From: Vibrio splendidus | GTDB taxonomy: Bacteria; Pseudomonadota; Gammaproteobacteria; Enterobacterales; Vibrionaceae | DNA: 64,000 nucleotides | Direction of reading: 5' to 3' | Assembly: GCF_024347615.1 (NCBI RefSeq) | Contig: NZ_AP025508.1 | Coordinates: 3,286,001 to 3,350,000, forward strand | Shown here: positions 10,231 to 17,412 of the stretch, piece after piece | How the letters are laid out: each line of letters begins with the position of its first letter | Position numbering within the stretch: position 1 is the first letter of the stretch | Made by a program: the position numbers and the translations under genes | Notes under the pieces: model-generated | Database searches by the model: none | The model's input: the letters and a program-made list of their open reading frames with translations, nothing else | Told to the model about the DNA's origin: nothing

Positions 10231-10318
10231 GACTATAAACCATTTAATAAGGCGAAGTTAACCGCTCATTCGTAAATTGACGACCAATTAACGTAACGAT
10301 ACATGACCCAGCAGTTCA

Positions 10319-11449
10319 TTAGCCGACTAGTGCTAATAGAATACCTGCGGCAACCGCACTACCAAGTACACCAGCCACGTTCGGGCCCATCGCATGCATC
10401 AACAAGAAGTTTTGAGGGTTTGCCTCAAGACCAACCTTGTTTACAACACGAGCTGCCATAGGAACCGCTGATACACCAGCTGCGCCAATCAATGGGTTAA
10501 TATCTTCTTTAGAGAAGCGATTAAGTAGCTTAGCCATTAATACGCCACCCGCCGTACCGATACTGAACGCCACGGCACCTAAACCTAGAATACCCAGTGT
10601 CTCTAAGTTCAAGAACGTATCCGCTTGAAGCTTAGAACCAACACCTAGACCTAGGAAAATAGTCACAACGTTAATCAGTTCGTTTTGAGCTGTTTTTGAA
10701 AGGCGATCAACCACACCCGCTTCACGCATTAAGTTACCTAAACAGAACATACCCACTAAAGGTGTTGCTGAAGGTAGGAACAGAATCGTCATCAGCAGTA
10801 CAGCAAGCGGGAAAAGGATCTTCTCGGCTTTACCGACGTGACGTAACTGCGCCATCTTAATCTTGCGTTCTTCAGGAGTCGTTAACGCTTTCATGATTGG
10901 CGGCTGAATAATAGGAACCAACGCCATGTAGCTATAAGCCGCTACCGCAATGGCACCTAATAGGTCAGGAGATAACTTACTCGCCAAGAAGATCGCGGTT
11001 GGGCCATCGGCACCACCAATGATCGCAATTGACGAAGCATCTGCCATTGAGAATTCCATTCCTGGAACATAGTTCAGCAAGATCGCACCAAATAGCGTTG
11101 CGAAGATACCAAACTGAGCCGCAGCCCCTAGCCATAACGTTTTAGGGTTAGCAATCAACGCACCGAAGTCCGTCATTGCACCAACACCCATAAAGATCAG
11201 CAGTGGGAAAATACCCGTTTCAATACCAATGTAGTAAACGTAGTAAAGCAAACCACCTGGATCAGTAAACCCAGCATTTGGAATGTTTGCTAGTACAGCA
11301 CCAAAACCAATCGGTAATAAAAGTAACGGTTCAAATCCTTTACGAATTGCCAAAAACAACAATAAGCAACCGACCAGCATCATACAAATCTGGCCGAACT
11401 CAAAGTTAGCGATCCCTGTTTCAGACCATAAGGTCATCAATCCTTCCAT
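10319..11449 (-). CDS. oadB: Oxaloacetate decarboxylase, beta subunit (sodium-pumping membrane subunit)
   Basis: 376 residues with about nine to eleven hydrophobic segments. OadB accepts carboxybiotin from OadA, decarboxylates it, and couples this to export of Na+ across the inner membrane. The family signature [15 protein letters not shown] and the C-terminal [19 protein letters not shown] are visible. It starts 9 bp after oadA. A strong terminator lies past its stop. Length is slightly under that of the 430-residue members, as is usual for Vibrio and Klebsiella-type proteins. Confidence 0.96.
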   Translation of the reverse strand: MEGLMTLWSETGIANFEFGQICMMLVGCLLLFLAIRKGFEPLLLLPIGFGAVLANIPNAGFTDPGGLLYYVYYIGIETGIFPLLIFMGVGAMTDFGALIANPKTLWLGAAAQFGIFATLFGAILLNYVPGMEFSMADASSIAIIGGADGPTAIFLASKLSPDLLGAIAVAAYSYMALVPIIQPPIMKALTTPEERKIKMAQLRHVGKAEKILFPLAVLLMTILFLPSATPLVGMFCLGNLMREAGVVDRLSKTAQNELINVVTIFLGLGVGSKLQADTFLNLETLGILGLGAVAFSIGTAGGVLMAKLLNRFSKEDINPLIGAAGVSAVPMAARVVNKVGLEANPQNFLLMHAMGPNVAGVLGSAVAAGILLALVG

Positions 11450-11458
11450 GGTACTCCC

Positions 11459-13240
11459 TTACGCTAAGCTTAGTAGTGGAGCGCCTACAGTAACTGCATC
11501 GCCTTCTTTAACATTCAATTCCTGAACGATACCACCACGAGCAGCACGAACCTCCGTTTCCATTTTCATCGCTTCCAAGATCAGTAGCACATCGCCTTCA
11601 GCCACTTCAACACCAGGCTGAACGATAACTTTGAAGATGTTACCTGCTAATGGAGCTGGAACCGCTTCTGCATCAGAAGCCGCGGCAGGTGCAGCTTGAG
11701 ACGCTTGTGCTGGTTTCGCTGATGGAGATACTGATGTCAGTTCGCCTTGTGGCCCGACTTCAACATCATAAACTTGACCATCAACCTTCACGCTGTAGCT
11801 TTCAATGCTACCTGCAACAGGCTGTGGTGCCGCAACAGGAGCTGCCGTTTCTGCAGTTGGTGCAGGTTCAAATGCTTCAGGATTACGACGGTTCTTAAGG
11901 AACTTAAGACCAACTTGTGGGAAAAGTGCGTATGTCAGTACATCATCAACGGTATCTTCAGCGAGTGAAATACCATCTGATTTCGCTTTTTCTAAAAGGT
12001 CTGTCGTTAACGTATCCATTTCAGACTTAAGTAAATCAGCAGGACGACACGTGATTGGCTCTGCACCATCTAACACTTTCGCTTGCAGTTCAGCATCAAC
12101 CTCAGCAGGCGCTTGACCGTATTCACCTTTCAGTAGACCCGCAGTCTCTTTAGTGATGCTCTTGTAGCGCTCACCCGTCAGAACGTTGATAACCGCTTGA
12201 GTACCAACAATCTGAGAAGTAGGAGTTACCAAAGGAATGTAACCCAACTCTTTACGTACGCGAGGGATCTCTTCGAGCACTTCGTCCATACGATCGGCTG
12301 CGCCCTGTTCTTTAAGCTGGCCTTCCATGTTGGTTAACATGCCGCCAGGAACCTGAGCAATCAAGATACGTGAATCAACACCTTTTAGCTGACCTTCCCA
12401 TTTCGCGTACTTTTTACGTACATCACGGAAGTAAGCCGCGATGGGTTCGATCTGATCGAGCTTAAGATTGGTATCACGCTCTGTACCTTCTAACATCGCA
12501 ACAACCGTTTCGGTTGGCGTGTGACCGTAAGTACAGCTCATTGAAGAAATAGCGGTGTCTAGAATATCGATACCCGCTTCAACGGCTTTAACCGCTGTTG
12601 CTGTCGATAGACCTGTTGTCGCGTGGCTATGCAACGCTAGAGGAACGTCACACGATGATTTGATACGTGTAATCAGCTCTTCCGCTTCATACGGCTTTAA
12701 TAAACCTGACATATCTTTGATACATAGTGAATGACAACCTAGATCCTCTAGGCGTTTAGCCAAATCAACCCAAGTATCTGAGTTGTGAACCGGACTGGTT
12801 GTGTAAGACAACGTACCTTGAGCGTGACCACCAACATCAATCGTTGCTTTCACTGCTGTTTCAAAGTTACGTACGTCATTCATCGCATCAAAAATACGGA
12901 ATACGTCCATGCCGTTCTTATGGGCACGTTCAACAAATTTCTCTACTACATCATCCGCGTAGTGACGGTAACCCAATAAATTTTGACCACGCAGTAGCAT
13001 CTGCATTGGTGTGTTTGGCATCGCTTTTTTCAGCTCACGCAAACGCTCCCACGGATCTTCTCCTAGAAAACGAATACACGAATCAAACGTTGCGCCGCCC
13101 CAAGTCTCTAAAGACCAGTAACCGACTTTATCCAGTTCTGCCGCAATTGGCAGCATATCTTCGATACGCATACGAGTAGCAAATAGTGACTGGTGCGCGT
13201 CACGAAGTACCACATCTGTGATAGCTAGTGGTTTAGACAT
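11459..13240 (-). CDS. oadA: Oxaloacetate decarboxylase, alpha subunit (carboxyltransferase plus biotin domain)
   Basis: About 593 residues. The N-terminal carboxyltransferase TIM barrel opens [18 protein letters not shown] and contains the metal-site region [10 protein letters not shown]. It is joined by an Ala/Pro-rich linker (about 475-525) to a C-terminal biotinyl domain whose EAMKMET motif carries the biotinylated lysine about 34 residues from the end. ATG 13240 is preferred over ATG 13246, because AAGGAG is 9 bp from the former and 3 bp from the latter. The enzyme moves the carboxyl group of oxaloacetate to biotin for OadB. The gene is central in oadGAB. Confidence 0.96.
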   Translation of the reverse strand: MSKPLAITDVVLRDAHQSLFATRMRIEDMLPIAAELDKVGYWSLETWGGATFDSCIRFLGEDPWERLRELKKAMPNTPMQMLLRGQNLLGYRHYADDVVEKFVERAHKNGMDVFRIFDAMNDVRNFETAVKATIDVGGHAQGTLSYTTSPVHNSDTWVDLAKRLEDLGCHSLCIKDMSGLLKPYEAEELITRIKSSCDVPLALHSHATTGLSTATAVKAVEAGIDILDTAISSMSCTYGHTPTETVVAMLEGTERDTNLKLDQIEPIAAYFRDVRKKYAKWEGQLKGVDSRILIAQVPGGMLTNMEGQLKEQGAADRMDEVLEEIPRVRKELGYIPLVTPTSQIVGTQAVINVLTGERYKSITKETAGLLKGEYGQAPAEVDAELQAKVLDGAEPITCRPADLLKSEMDTLTTDLLEKAKSDGISLAEDTVDDVLTYALFPQVGLKFLKNRRNPEAFEPAPTAETAAPVAAPQPVAGSIESYSVKVDGQVYDVEVGPQGELTSVSPSAKPAQASQAAPAAASDAEAVPAPLAGNIFKVIVQPGVEVAEGDVLLILEAMKMETEVRAARGGIVQELNVKEGDAVTVGAPLLSLA

Positions 13241-13271
13241 GCTCATAAACTCCTTTTTAATCCTTTAAATG

Positions 13272-13529
13272 CTACTTAGCAGTAGACGCACGGTATTGAT
13301 GAACCGCGGCCGAAATTGCTGCCACTACCTGTGGACTAACAGCTGAAGGGTTTGATTGTGATTTTTTAATTTTTTTAGGTGCTGCGATCGGCTCTGGTAC
13401 TTCTTCTGGTACCAGTTTTGACATCAACCGAACGAGGTAAACTAGAATAGTTAGGAAAATAAAGACAACGGACATCCCCGTTATCATTAGAGTCGCCGCA
13501 TCTCCTAGCAGGCTTCCAATATTAGTCAT
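13272..13529 (-). CDS. oadG: Oxaloacetate decarboxylase, gamma subunit
   Basis: 85 residues: one N-terminal transmembrane helix (about 10-35, MITGMSVVFIFLTILVYLV) and a short polar tail rich in Pro, Lys and Ser. OadG anchors the complex and joins OadA to OadB. ATG 13529 has AAGGAA just upstream. A longer reading to 13595 is rejected because a sigma-70 promoter with its -10 at 13598-13603 would place the transcript start at or after that codon. It is the first gene of oadGAB. Confidence 0.9.
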   Translation of the reverse strand: MTNIGSLLGDAATLMITGMSVVFIFLTILVYLVRLMSKLVPEEVPEPIAAPKKIKKSQSNPSAVSPQVVAAISAAVHQYRASTAK

Positions 13530-13865
13530 GTTGCTTCCTTTCTTCGTCATCCTGACATACGTGCAGGATTTCAGCGAATAGTGATCCCGACCCATGGATT
13601 ATCTCGATTGGTAAAAGTTTGTCAATTTTGTTTAAGGTTCTGTTACGGATAACGCACACATAAGGTTAATTATTCGCCTATCAGATCACATAAATCTGTC
13701 AAATACGTCATTTATAGATATTTAAACTGTGACTTAAACGGGGCTTTTCTTAGAAATGATATGAGAAAGGTGGAATAACAAAGAAGCAATCAAGAATTAC
13801 TTTAAATACAACAAGTTAAACAACGATAAAATTTAACACTATCGCAACAAATTTGCAGCAGACAT
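13530..13865. other. Gene-free stretch between oadG and the tRNA terminator
   Basis: About 335 bp, AT-rich, with the oadG promoter at its left. From 13626 to 13865 I see no open frame with a ribosome binding site and no convincing operator; a TGTGAC at about 13727 has no second CRP half-site. Confidence 0.5.
13598..13625 (-). promoter_or_regulatory. Putative sigma-70 promoter of oadGAB
   Basis: On the minus strand TTGACA (13620-13625) and GATAAT (13598-13603) are 16 bp apart, about 70 bp before the oadG ATG. One mismatch to consensus in total. Confidence 0.7.
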
Positions 13866-13893
13866 AAAAAAAGCCTCGTATAAACGAGGCTTT
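13866..13893 (-). terminator. Terminator of the Ser/Arg tRNA operon
   Basis: The stem AAAGCCTCG/CGAGGCTTT is followed on the minus strand by a run of seven T. It begins about 12 bp past the last tRNA-Arg. Confidence 0.9.
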
Positions 13894-13904
13894 CTTTAAT
13901 AAGG

Positions 13905-13981
13905 TGGTGCGCCCTGGAGGATTCGAACCTCCGACCGCCTGGTTCGTAGCCAGGTACTCTATCCAGCTGAGCTAAGGGCGC
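13905..13981 (-). tRNA. tRNA-Arg(ACG), copy 7 in transcription order (last)
   Basis: 77 nt on the minus strand, beginning GCGCCCTTAGCTCAG and ending with encoded CCA. The anticodon loop CTACGAA gives anticodon ACG, which is deaminated to ICG and reads CGU, CGC and CGA. It is the distal gene of the operon, followed by the terminator. The spacer on its upstream side carries a 17-bp extra segment not seen in the other copies. Confidence 0.97.
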
Positions 13982-14082
13982 AACGGTTTCGATATTAAGC
14001 TGTTAGTTAAGGCAATAAAGTAGTTAAGACTATAAAGCAAAACTAAACGTTCAACATCAGGATTAGTGAAAACCCTAAATAG

Positions 14083-14159
14083 TGGTGCGCCCTGGAGGAT
14101 TCGAACCTCCGACCGCCTGGTTCGTAGCCAGGTACTCTATCCAGCTGAGCTAAGGGCGC
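14083..14159 (-). tRNA. tRNA-Arg(ACG), copy 6
   Basis: Identical in sequence to the neighbouring copies over 77 nt, with CCA encoded. Part of the 160-bp tandem array. Confidence 0.97.
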
Positions 14160-14242
14160 AACGGTTTCGATATTAAGCTGTTAGTTAAGGCAATAAAGCA
14201 AAACTAAACGTTCAACATCAGGATTAGTGAAAACCCTAAAAG

Positions 14243-14319
14243 TGGTGCGCCCTGGAGGATTCGAACCTCCGACCGCCTGGTTCGTAGCCAGGTACTCTAT
14301 CCAGCTGAGCTAAGGGCGC
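14243..14319 (-). tRNA. tRNA-Arg(ACG), copy 5
   Basis: 77 nt, same sequence, CCA encoded. It is 160 bp from the copy on its left and 161 bp from the copy on its right. Confidence 0.97.
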
Positions 14320-14403
14320 AACGGTTTCGATATTAAATTGTTAGTTAAGGCAATAAAGCAAAACTAAACGTTCAACATCAGGATTAATGAAAACCCTAAA
14401 TAG

Positions 14404-14480
14404 TGGTGCGCCCTGGAGGATTCGAACCTCCGACCGCCTGGTTCGTAGCCAGGTACTCTATCCAGCTGAGCTAAGGGCGC
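14404..14480 (-). tRNA. tRNA-Arg(ACG), copy 4
   Basis: 77 nt, same sequence, CCA encoded. Its spacers differ from those of the other copies by a few single bases only. Confidence 0.97.
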
Positions 14481-14564
14481 AACGGTTTCGATATCAAGCT
14501 TTCAGTTAAGGCAATAAAGCAAAACTAAACGTTCAACATCAGGATTAATAAAAACCCTAAATAG

Positions 14565-14641
14565 TGGTGCGCCCTGGAGGATTCGAACCTCCGACCGCCT
14601 GGTTCGTAGCCAGGTACTCTATCCAGCTGAGCTAAGGGCGC
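14565..14641 (-). tRNA. tRNA-Arg(ACG), copy 3
   Basis: 77 nt, same sequence, CCA encoded. Spacing of 161 bp to copy 4 and 160 bp to copy 2. Confidence 0.97.
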
Positions 14642-14724
14642 ACGGTTTCGATATCAAGCTTTCAGTTAAGGCAATAAAGCAAAACTAAACGTTCAACATC
14701 AGGATTAATGAAAACCCTAAATAG

Positions 14725-14801
14725 TGGTGCGCCCTGGAGGATTCGAACCTCCGACCGCCTGGTTCGTAGCCAGGTACTCTATCCAGCTGAGCTAAGGGCG
14801 C
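14725..14801 (-). tRNA. tRNA-Arg(ACG), copy 2
   Basis: 77 nt, same sequence, CCA encoded. It is the first member of the tandem array in transcription order; the sequence to its right (14802-14886) is unrelated to the array spacers. Confidence 0.97.
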
Positions 14802-14886
14802 ACGGTATCTTCAAGTGAAGAAGTTGTGAAATATATCACATTCTTGTTTCTACGAAACAAAAAAAAGGCCATAGGCCTGTAATGAA

Positions 14887-14979
14887 TGGCGGTGAGGGAG
14901 GGATTCGAACCCTCGATGCGGCTACAAACCACATACTCCCTTAGCAGGGGAGCGCCTTCGGCCACTCGGCCACCTCACC
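14887..14979 (-). tRNA. tRNA-Ser(GCU), second copy
   Basis: 93 nt with the long variable arm of class-II tRNAs, beginning GGTGAGGTGGCCGAGTGG and ending with encoded CCA. The anticodon loop CTGCTAA gives GCU, reading AGC and AGU. It lies between tRNA-Arg copies 1 and 2. Confidence 0.96.
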
Positions 14980-15027
14980 TAATTCATTATTCTTATCCAT
15001 TACTTCTTAACAAAGTAATCTAAAGAA

Positions 15028-15104
15028 TGGTGCGCCCTGGAGGATTCGAACCTCCGACCGCCTGGTTCGTAGCCAGGTACTCTATCCAGCTGAGCTAAGG
15101 GCGC
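15028..15104 (-). tRNA. tRNA-Arg(ACG), copy 1 (first in transcription order)
   Basis: 77 nt, same sequence as the array copies with CCA encoded, but with different flanking spacers. It stands between the two tRNA-Ser genes. Confidence 0.97.
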
Positions 15105-15150
15105 ACATTGTTACTTCTGTGTTTGCTTGCAAATTCAAACGTGCAAGAAA

Positions 15151-15243
15151 TGGCGGTGAGGGAGGGATTCGAACCCTCGATGCGGCTATAAACCACATAC
15201 TCCCTTAGCAGGGGAGCGCCTTCGGCCTCTCGGCCACCTCACC
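15151..15243 (-). tRNA. tRNA-Ser(GCU), first copy
   Basis: 93 nt, anticodon GCU, CCA encoded. It differs from the other tRNA-Ser by two bases: GAGAGG instead of GAGTGG in the D arm, and A for G in the variable-arm region. It is promoter-proximal. The csrA - tRNA-Ser - tRNA-Arg order is the same as E. coli csrA-serV-argVYZQ. Confidence 0.96.
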
Positions 15244-15258
15244 GTCTTGCGGAGGCAC

Positions 15259-15286
15259 ATATTACGTTTTACCGAAAATATGTCAA
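15259..15286 (-). promoter_or_regulatory. Sigma-70 promoter of the tRNA operon
   Basis: On the minus strand TTGACA (15281-15286) and TAATAT (15259-15264) are 16 bp apart. The sequence after the -10 is GC-rich (GTGCCTCCGC), as in stringently controlled stable-RNA promoters. The first tRNA starts about 16 bp after the -10. Confidence 0.85.
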
Positions 15287-15675
15287 ACACTTTATTGAAA
15301 AAAACCGGACAAAAACATTCAACCGTTTGCAATTTAATCAAAGCGCTTGCAAATTGAACTTATAACATCCAATTAGCGCTTTTTCCCTTAAAAATTAAGG
15401 TGAAAGATTGGCAATAATTAACAGCGGAAAACAATTATCTAATTTATCTCGCAGTAAGTGTAACTGCTGATTGCACCATACTACGGGATGCTCTATTTCG
15501 CCATAGGGTAAGTCAGTAAAACTTGAACTATGGCAAACAAATATCATGATGCTTCAATAAGAGTTAACTCTGGTGGCTTGGCTTTTCTATATCAAGCACT
15601 CCATCCAGCATCTATAACTAAGCCAGCTAGTGAATCAACCTATTGCTAAGTTGTGATTATGTGCACCCCAAGATC
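15287..15675. other. Gene-free stretch between the tRNA promoter and csrA
   Basis: About 390 bp without a credible gene. It is AT-rich next to the promoter, which could act as an UP-element region. A 7-bp perfect inverted repeat, GCCATAG/CTATGGC, is at 15500-15506 and 15528-15534. Nothing else stands out. Confidence 0.5.
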
Positions 15676-15701
15676 AAAAAAGGCTAGCAACAATGCTAGC
15701 C
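15676..15701 (-). terminator. Intrinsic terminator of csrA
   Basis: The stem GGCTAGC/GCTAGCC with a 6-nt loop is followed on the minus strand by six T. It lies 20-45 bp past the csrA stop. Confidence 0.88.
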
Positions 15702-15720
15702 CCTCTTCTACGCAAAAGTA

Positions 15721-15918
15721 TTAGTAGTTGCCAGATGCAACGTTACCATTACCTTTTTCAGCTTGAATGCGCATGTAGATCTCTTCACGGTGAACAGATA
15801 CTTCTTTAGGTGCGTTAACACCAATACGTACTTGGTTACCTTTAACGCCTAGTACAGTAACTGTTACTTCATCACCAATCATCAGTGTTTCGCCAACACG
15901 GCGAGTCAAAATTAGCAT
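15721..15918 (-). CDS. csrA: Carbon storage regulator CsrA
   Basis: 65 residues, the standard length. The protein opens [18 protein letters not shown] and contains [19 protein letters not shown] with the conserved RNA-binding arginine near position 44. CsrA is a homodimer that binds ANGGA motifs in mRNA leaders and represses or stabilises the transcripts. In vibrios it is titrated by Csr small RNAs that depend on the BarA/VarS-UvrY/VarA system, and barA is also in this window. AAGGAGC is a good ribosome binding site. lysC ends 92 bp upstream. Confidence 0.98.
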   Translation of the reverse strand: MLILTRRVGETLMIGDEVTVTVLGVKGNQVRIGVNAPKEVSVHREEIYMRIQAEKGNGNVASGNY

Positions 15919-16010
15919 TCTTTGCTCCTTGAGTAATCTCTAAATTTATCTAGCTACGAGAGCATTATCCAACAAAAGTTATATTTTCGTAAACTATCGA
16001 TTGAGTTTAT

Positions 16011-17198
16011 TTAACCAAAATGCACTTCTTTTTTAAGATAACCCTGTGTTTCACGCGCTACGATGTATGCATTGTGTAATATGTTAGCAGCTATATCGAC
16101 TTGCGTTGGTGATATCACCAAAGTTAAAGACTGCTGCTGCAATAAGTGATGTTGTACATCAATTTCGCCTTCAGACAACAATCCATGTGAACTGACCACA
16201 ATTTCTTGCGTTCGGCTTCCTACCACAGTTAACAAACTAACATATTCACTATTACGGATTTTTTCAGCAAAAACTAGTTTTAATTTAGCACTTATGTCCG
16301 GTTTGATAATGAGCGCTGCCCGTTCTGTTTCCTCGATCACACTACAGACTTCGATCCCTAACAACTGGCAATGCGACATGAGAGACGGTAAATCTTGATT
16401 CAAACACTCGATGCGAACCATATCTCTTTGAATGGCTATTCCAGCAATATCATTCAAACAATCATTACCCGCGATGAGAGTGCCCTCGCCTTCTTCAAAA
16501 CTCGAAAGTACTCTCAGTGGTACATTGTGTCGCCACGCATGCTGAACACATGGAAGGTGCAAAACCTTAGCGCCTCTGCGAGCCATTTCTTCCATAGAGG
16601 GAAAGTCTAAGGTATCTAATTTCTTAGATTGCTTAACCACTCTAGGGTCGCAGGAATATACGCCATCAACGTCGGTATAGATCTGACACTCTTTAGCTTG
16701 AAGCGCGCCCGCTAATGCAACGGCCGTGGTATCTGAACCACCTCGCCCTAAGGTTGTAATGTCACCTTTCGCATTAACGCCTTGAAAACCTGCAACAATG
16801 ACAATTTGGTCATCATCTAATAGCGCTCTAATAGGAGCGGTATCAATACGCTCAATCGTCGCATTATTATGATTAGAATCGGTGTGTATCTTGGCTTGAT
16901 AGCCGGTCATCGATGTCGCTTCATAACCCAACTTGTGCAACGTCATCGCCAACAAAGCCATGGAAACTTGTTCTCCAGCCGTTAACAACACATCCAATTC
17001 TCTAGCGTTTGGGACACTATCAACTTGTGAAGCTAAGTTAACTAACCGATTTGTTTCACCTGACATAGCAGAAACGACAACCAAGATCTGGTTCCCTTCA
17101 TTTTTCGCTTCAATGATTTTTTCTGCTACATGATGGATCCGCTCTATTGAACCCACCGACGTTCCACCAAATTTCTGCACGATAAGAGGCATTTTCAC
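16011..17198 (-). CDS. lysC: Aspartate kinase, monofunctional
   Basis: Phosphorylates aspartate, the first step toward lysine, threonine and methionine. 395 residues. The amino-acid-kinase domain starts with KFGGTSVG (9-16) and includes GRGGSDTTAVALA; the last 130 residues should form two ACT domains for feedback control. The start may be GTG 17198 (MKMPLIV) or ATG 17192; AAGG and GAGG lie at usable distances for each. The symbol is by function, since vibrios carry several aspartokinases. The gene stands between alaS and csrA, absent there in E. coli. A hairpin and a palindrome lie in its leader. Confidence 0.9.
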   Translation of the reverse strand: MKMPLIVQKFGGTSVGSIERIHHVAEKIIEAKNEGNQILVVVSAMSGETNRLVNLASQVDSVPNARELDVLLTAGEQVSMALLAMTLHKLGYEATSMTGYQAKIHTDSNHNNATIERIDTAPIRALLDDDQIVIVAGFQGVNAKGDITTLGRGGSDTTAVALAGALQAKECQIYTDVDGVYSCDPRVVKQSKKLDTLDFPSMEEMARRGAKVLHLPCVQHAWRHNVPLRVLSSFEEGEGTLIAGNDCLNDIAGIAIQRDMVRIECLNQDLPSLMSHCQLLGIEVCSVIEETERAALIIKPDISAKLKLVFAEKIRNSEYVSLLTVVGSRTQEIVVSSHGLLSEGEIDVQHHLLQQQSLTLVISPTQVDIAANILHNAYIVARETQGYLKKEVHFG

Positions 17199-17222
17199 CC
17201 GTCCTCACCTTCCCAAGACCAA

Positions 17223-17237
17223 TGTCTATATATGACA
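17223..17237. promoter_or_regulatory. 15-bp palindrome upstream of lysC, possible operator
   Basis: TGTCTATATATGACA reads as its own reverse complement apart from the central base. Its edge is about 25 bp before the lysC start. The binding protein, if any, is not identified. Confidence 0.35.
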
Positions 17238-17270
17238 AAAAAACACATACTCCGCGTCAGGGCGAAGCAA

Positions 17271-17320
17271 TAAAAAATTAACCAAGGAGTCTAACGCCAC
17301 CATTAGACTTCTTGGTTAAT
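17271..17320 (-). terminator. Second hairpin with T tract, in the alaS-lysC interval
   Basis: Arms 17277-17294 and 17303-17320 pair over 17 of 18 positions (ATTAACCAAG at the ends). On the minus strand the hairpin is followed by TTTTTTA. It may be a back-up terminator of alaS or an attenuator in the lysC leader. Confidence 0.6.
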
Positions 17321-17362
17321 CTCAATCAAACCTTGTTTAAACACACTTCCAATAGGCAAAAT

Positions 17363-17392
17363 AAAAGATGCCCAATCAACTGATTGGGCATC
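17363..17392 (-). terminator. Intrinsic terminator of alaS
   Basis: The stem GATGCCCAATCA/TGATTGGGCATC, with a 2-nt loop as drawn, is followed by TTTTATTTT on the minus strand. It starts 20 bp past the alaS stop. Confidence 0.88.
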
Positions 17393-17412
17393 TTTGTATC
17401 AATTACTTAAGC

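Larger units (their letters stand above)
13905..14801. repeat. Tandem repeat array of tRNA-Arg plus spacer, six units
   Basis: Six units of a 77-nt tRNA-Arg and an 83-84-nt spacer, with steps of 178, 160, 161, 161 and 160 bp. The spacers share ACGGTTTCGATAT at one side and AACCCTAAA at the other and are almost identical. The 178-bp unit contains an internal copy of the TAGTTAAGGCAATAAAG segment, changed to TAGTTAAGACTATAAAG. The array looks like repeated unequal crossing-over of a whole tRNA-spacer unit. Confidence 0.93.

Noticed and set aside
10148..10243. N-terminal extension of the oxidoreductase to 10243
   Set aside because: The extra codons span the oad terminator hairpin and are not family-like; ATG 10147 has a ribosome binding site.
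13620..13760. CRP site before oadG
   Set aside because: Single TGTGA/TCACA half-sites are present, but not two at the required 6-bp spacing.
13905..14801. Regular repeats resembling a CRISPR array
   Set aside because: The period is 160 bp, the repeated part is a complete tRNA gene with CCA, and the spacers are alike, not unique.
17199..17412. Lysine riboswitch before lysC
   Set aside because: The interval is about 210 bp and the conserved lysine-riboswitch core is not seen; only simple hairpins are present.
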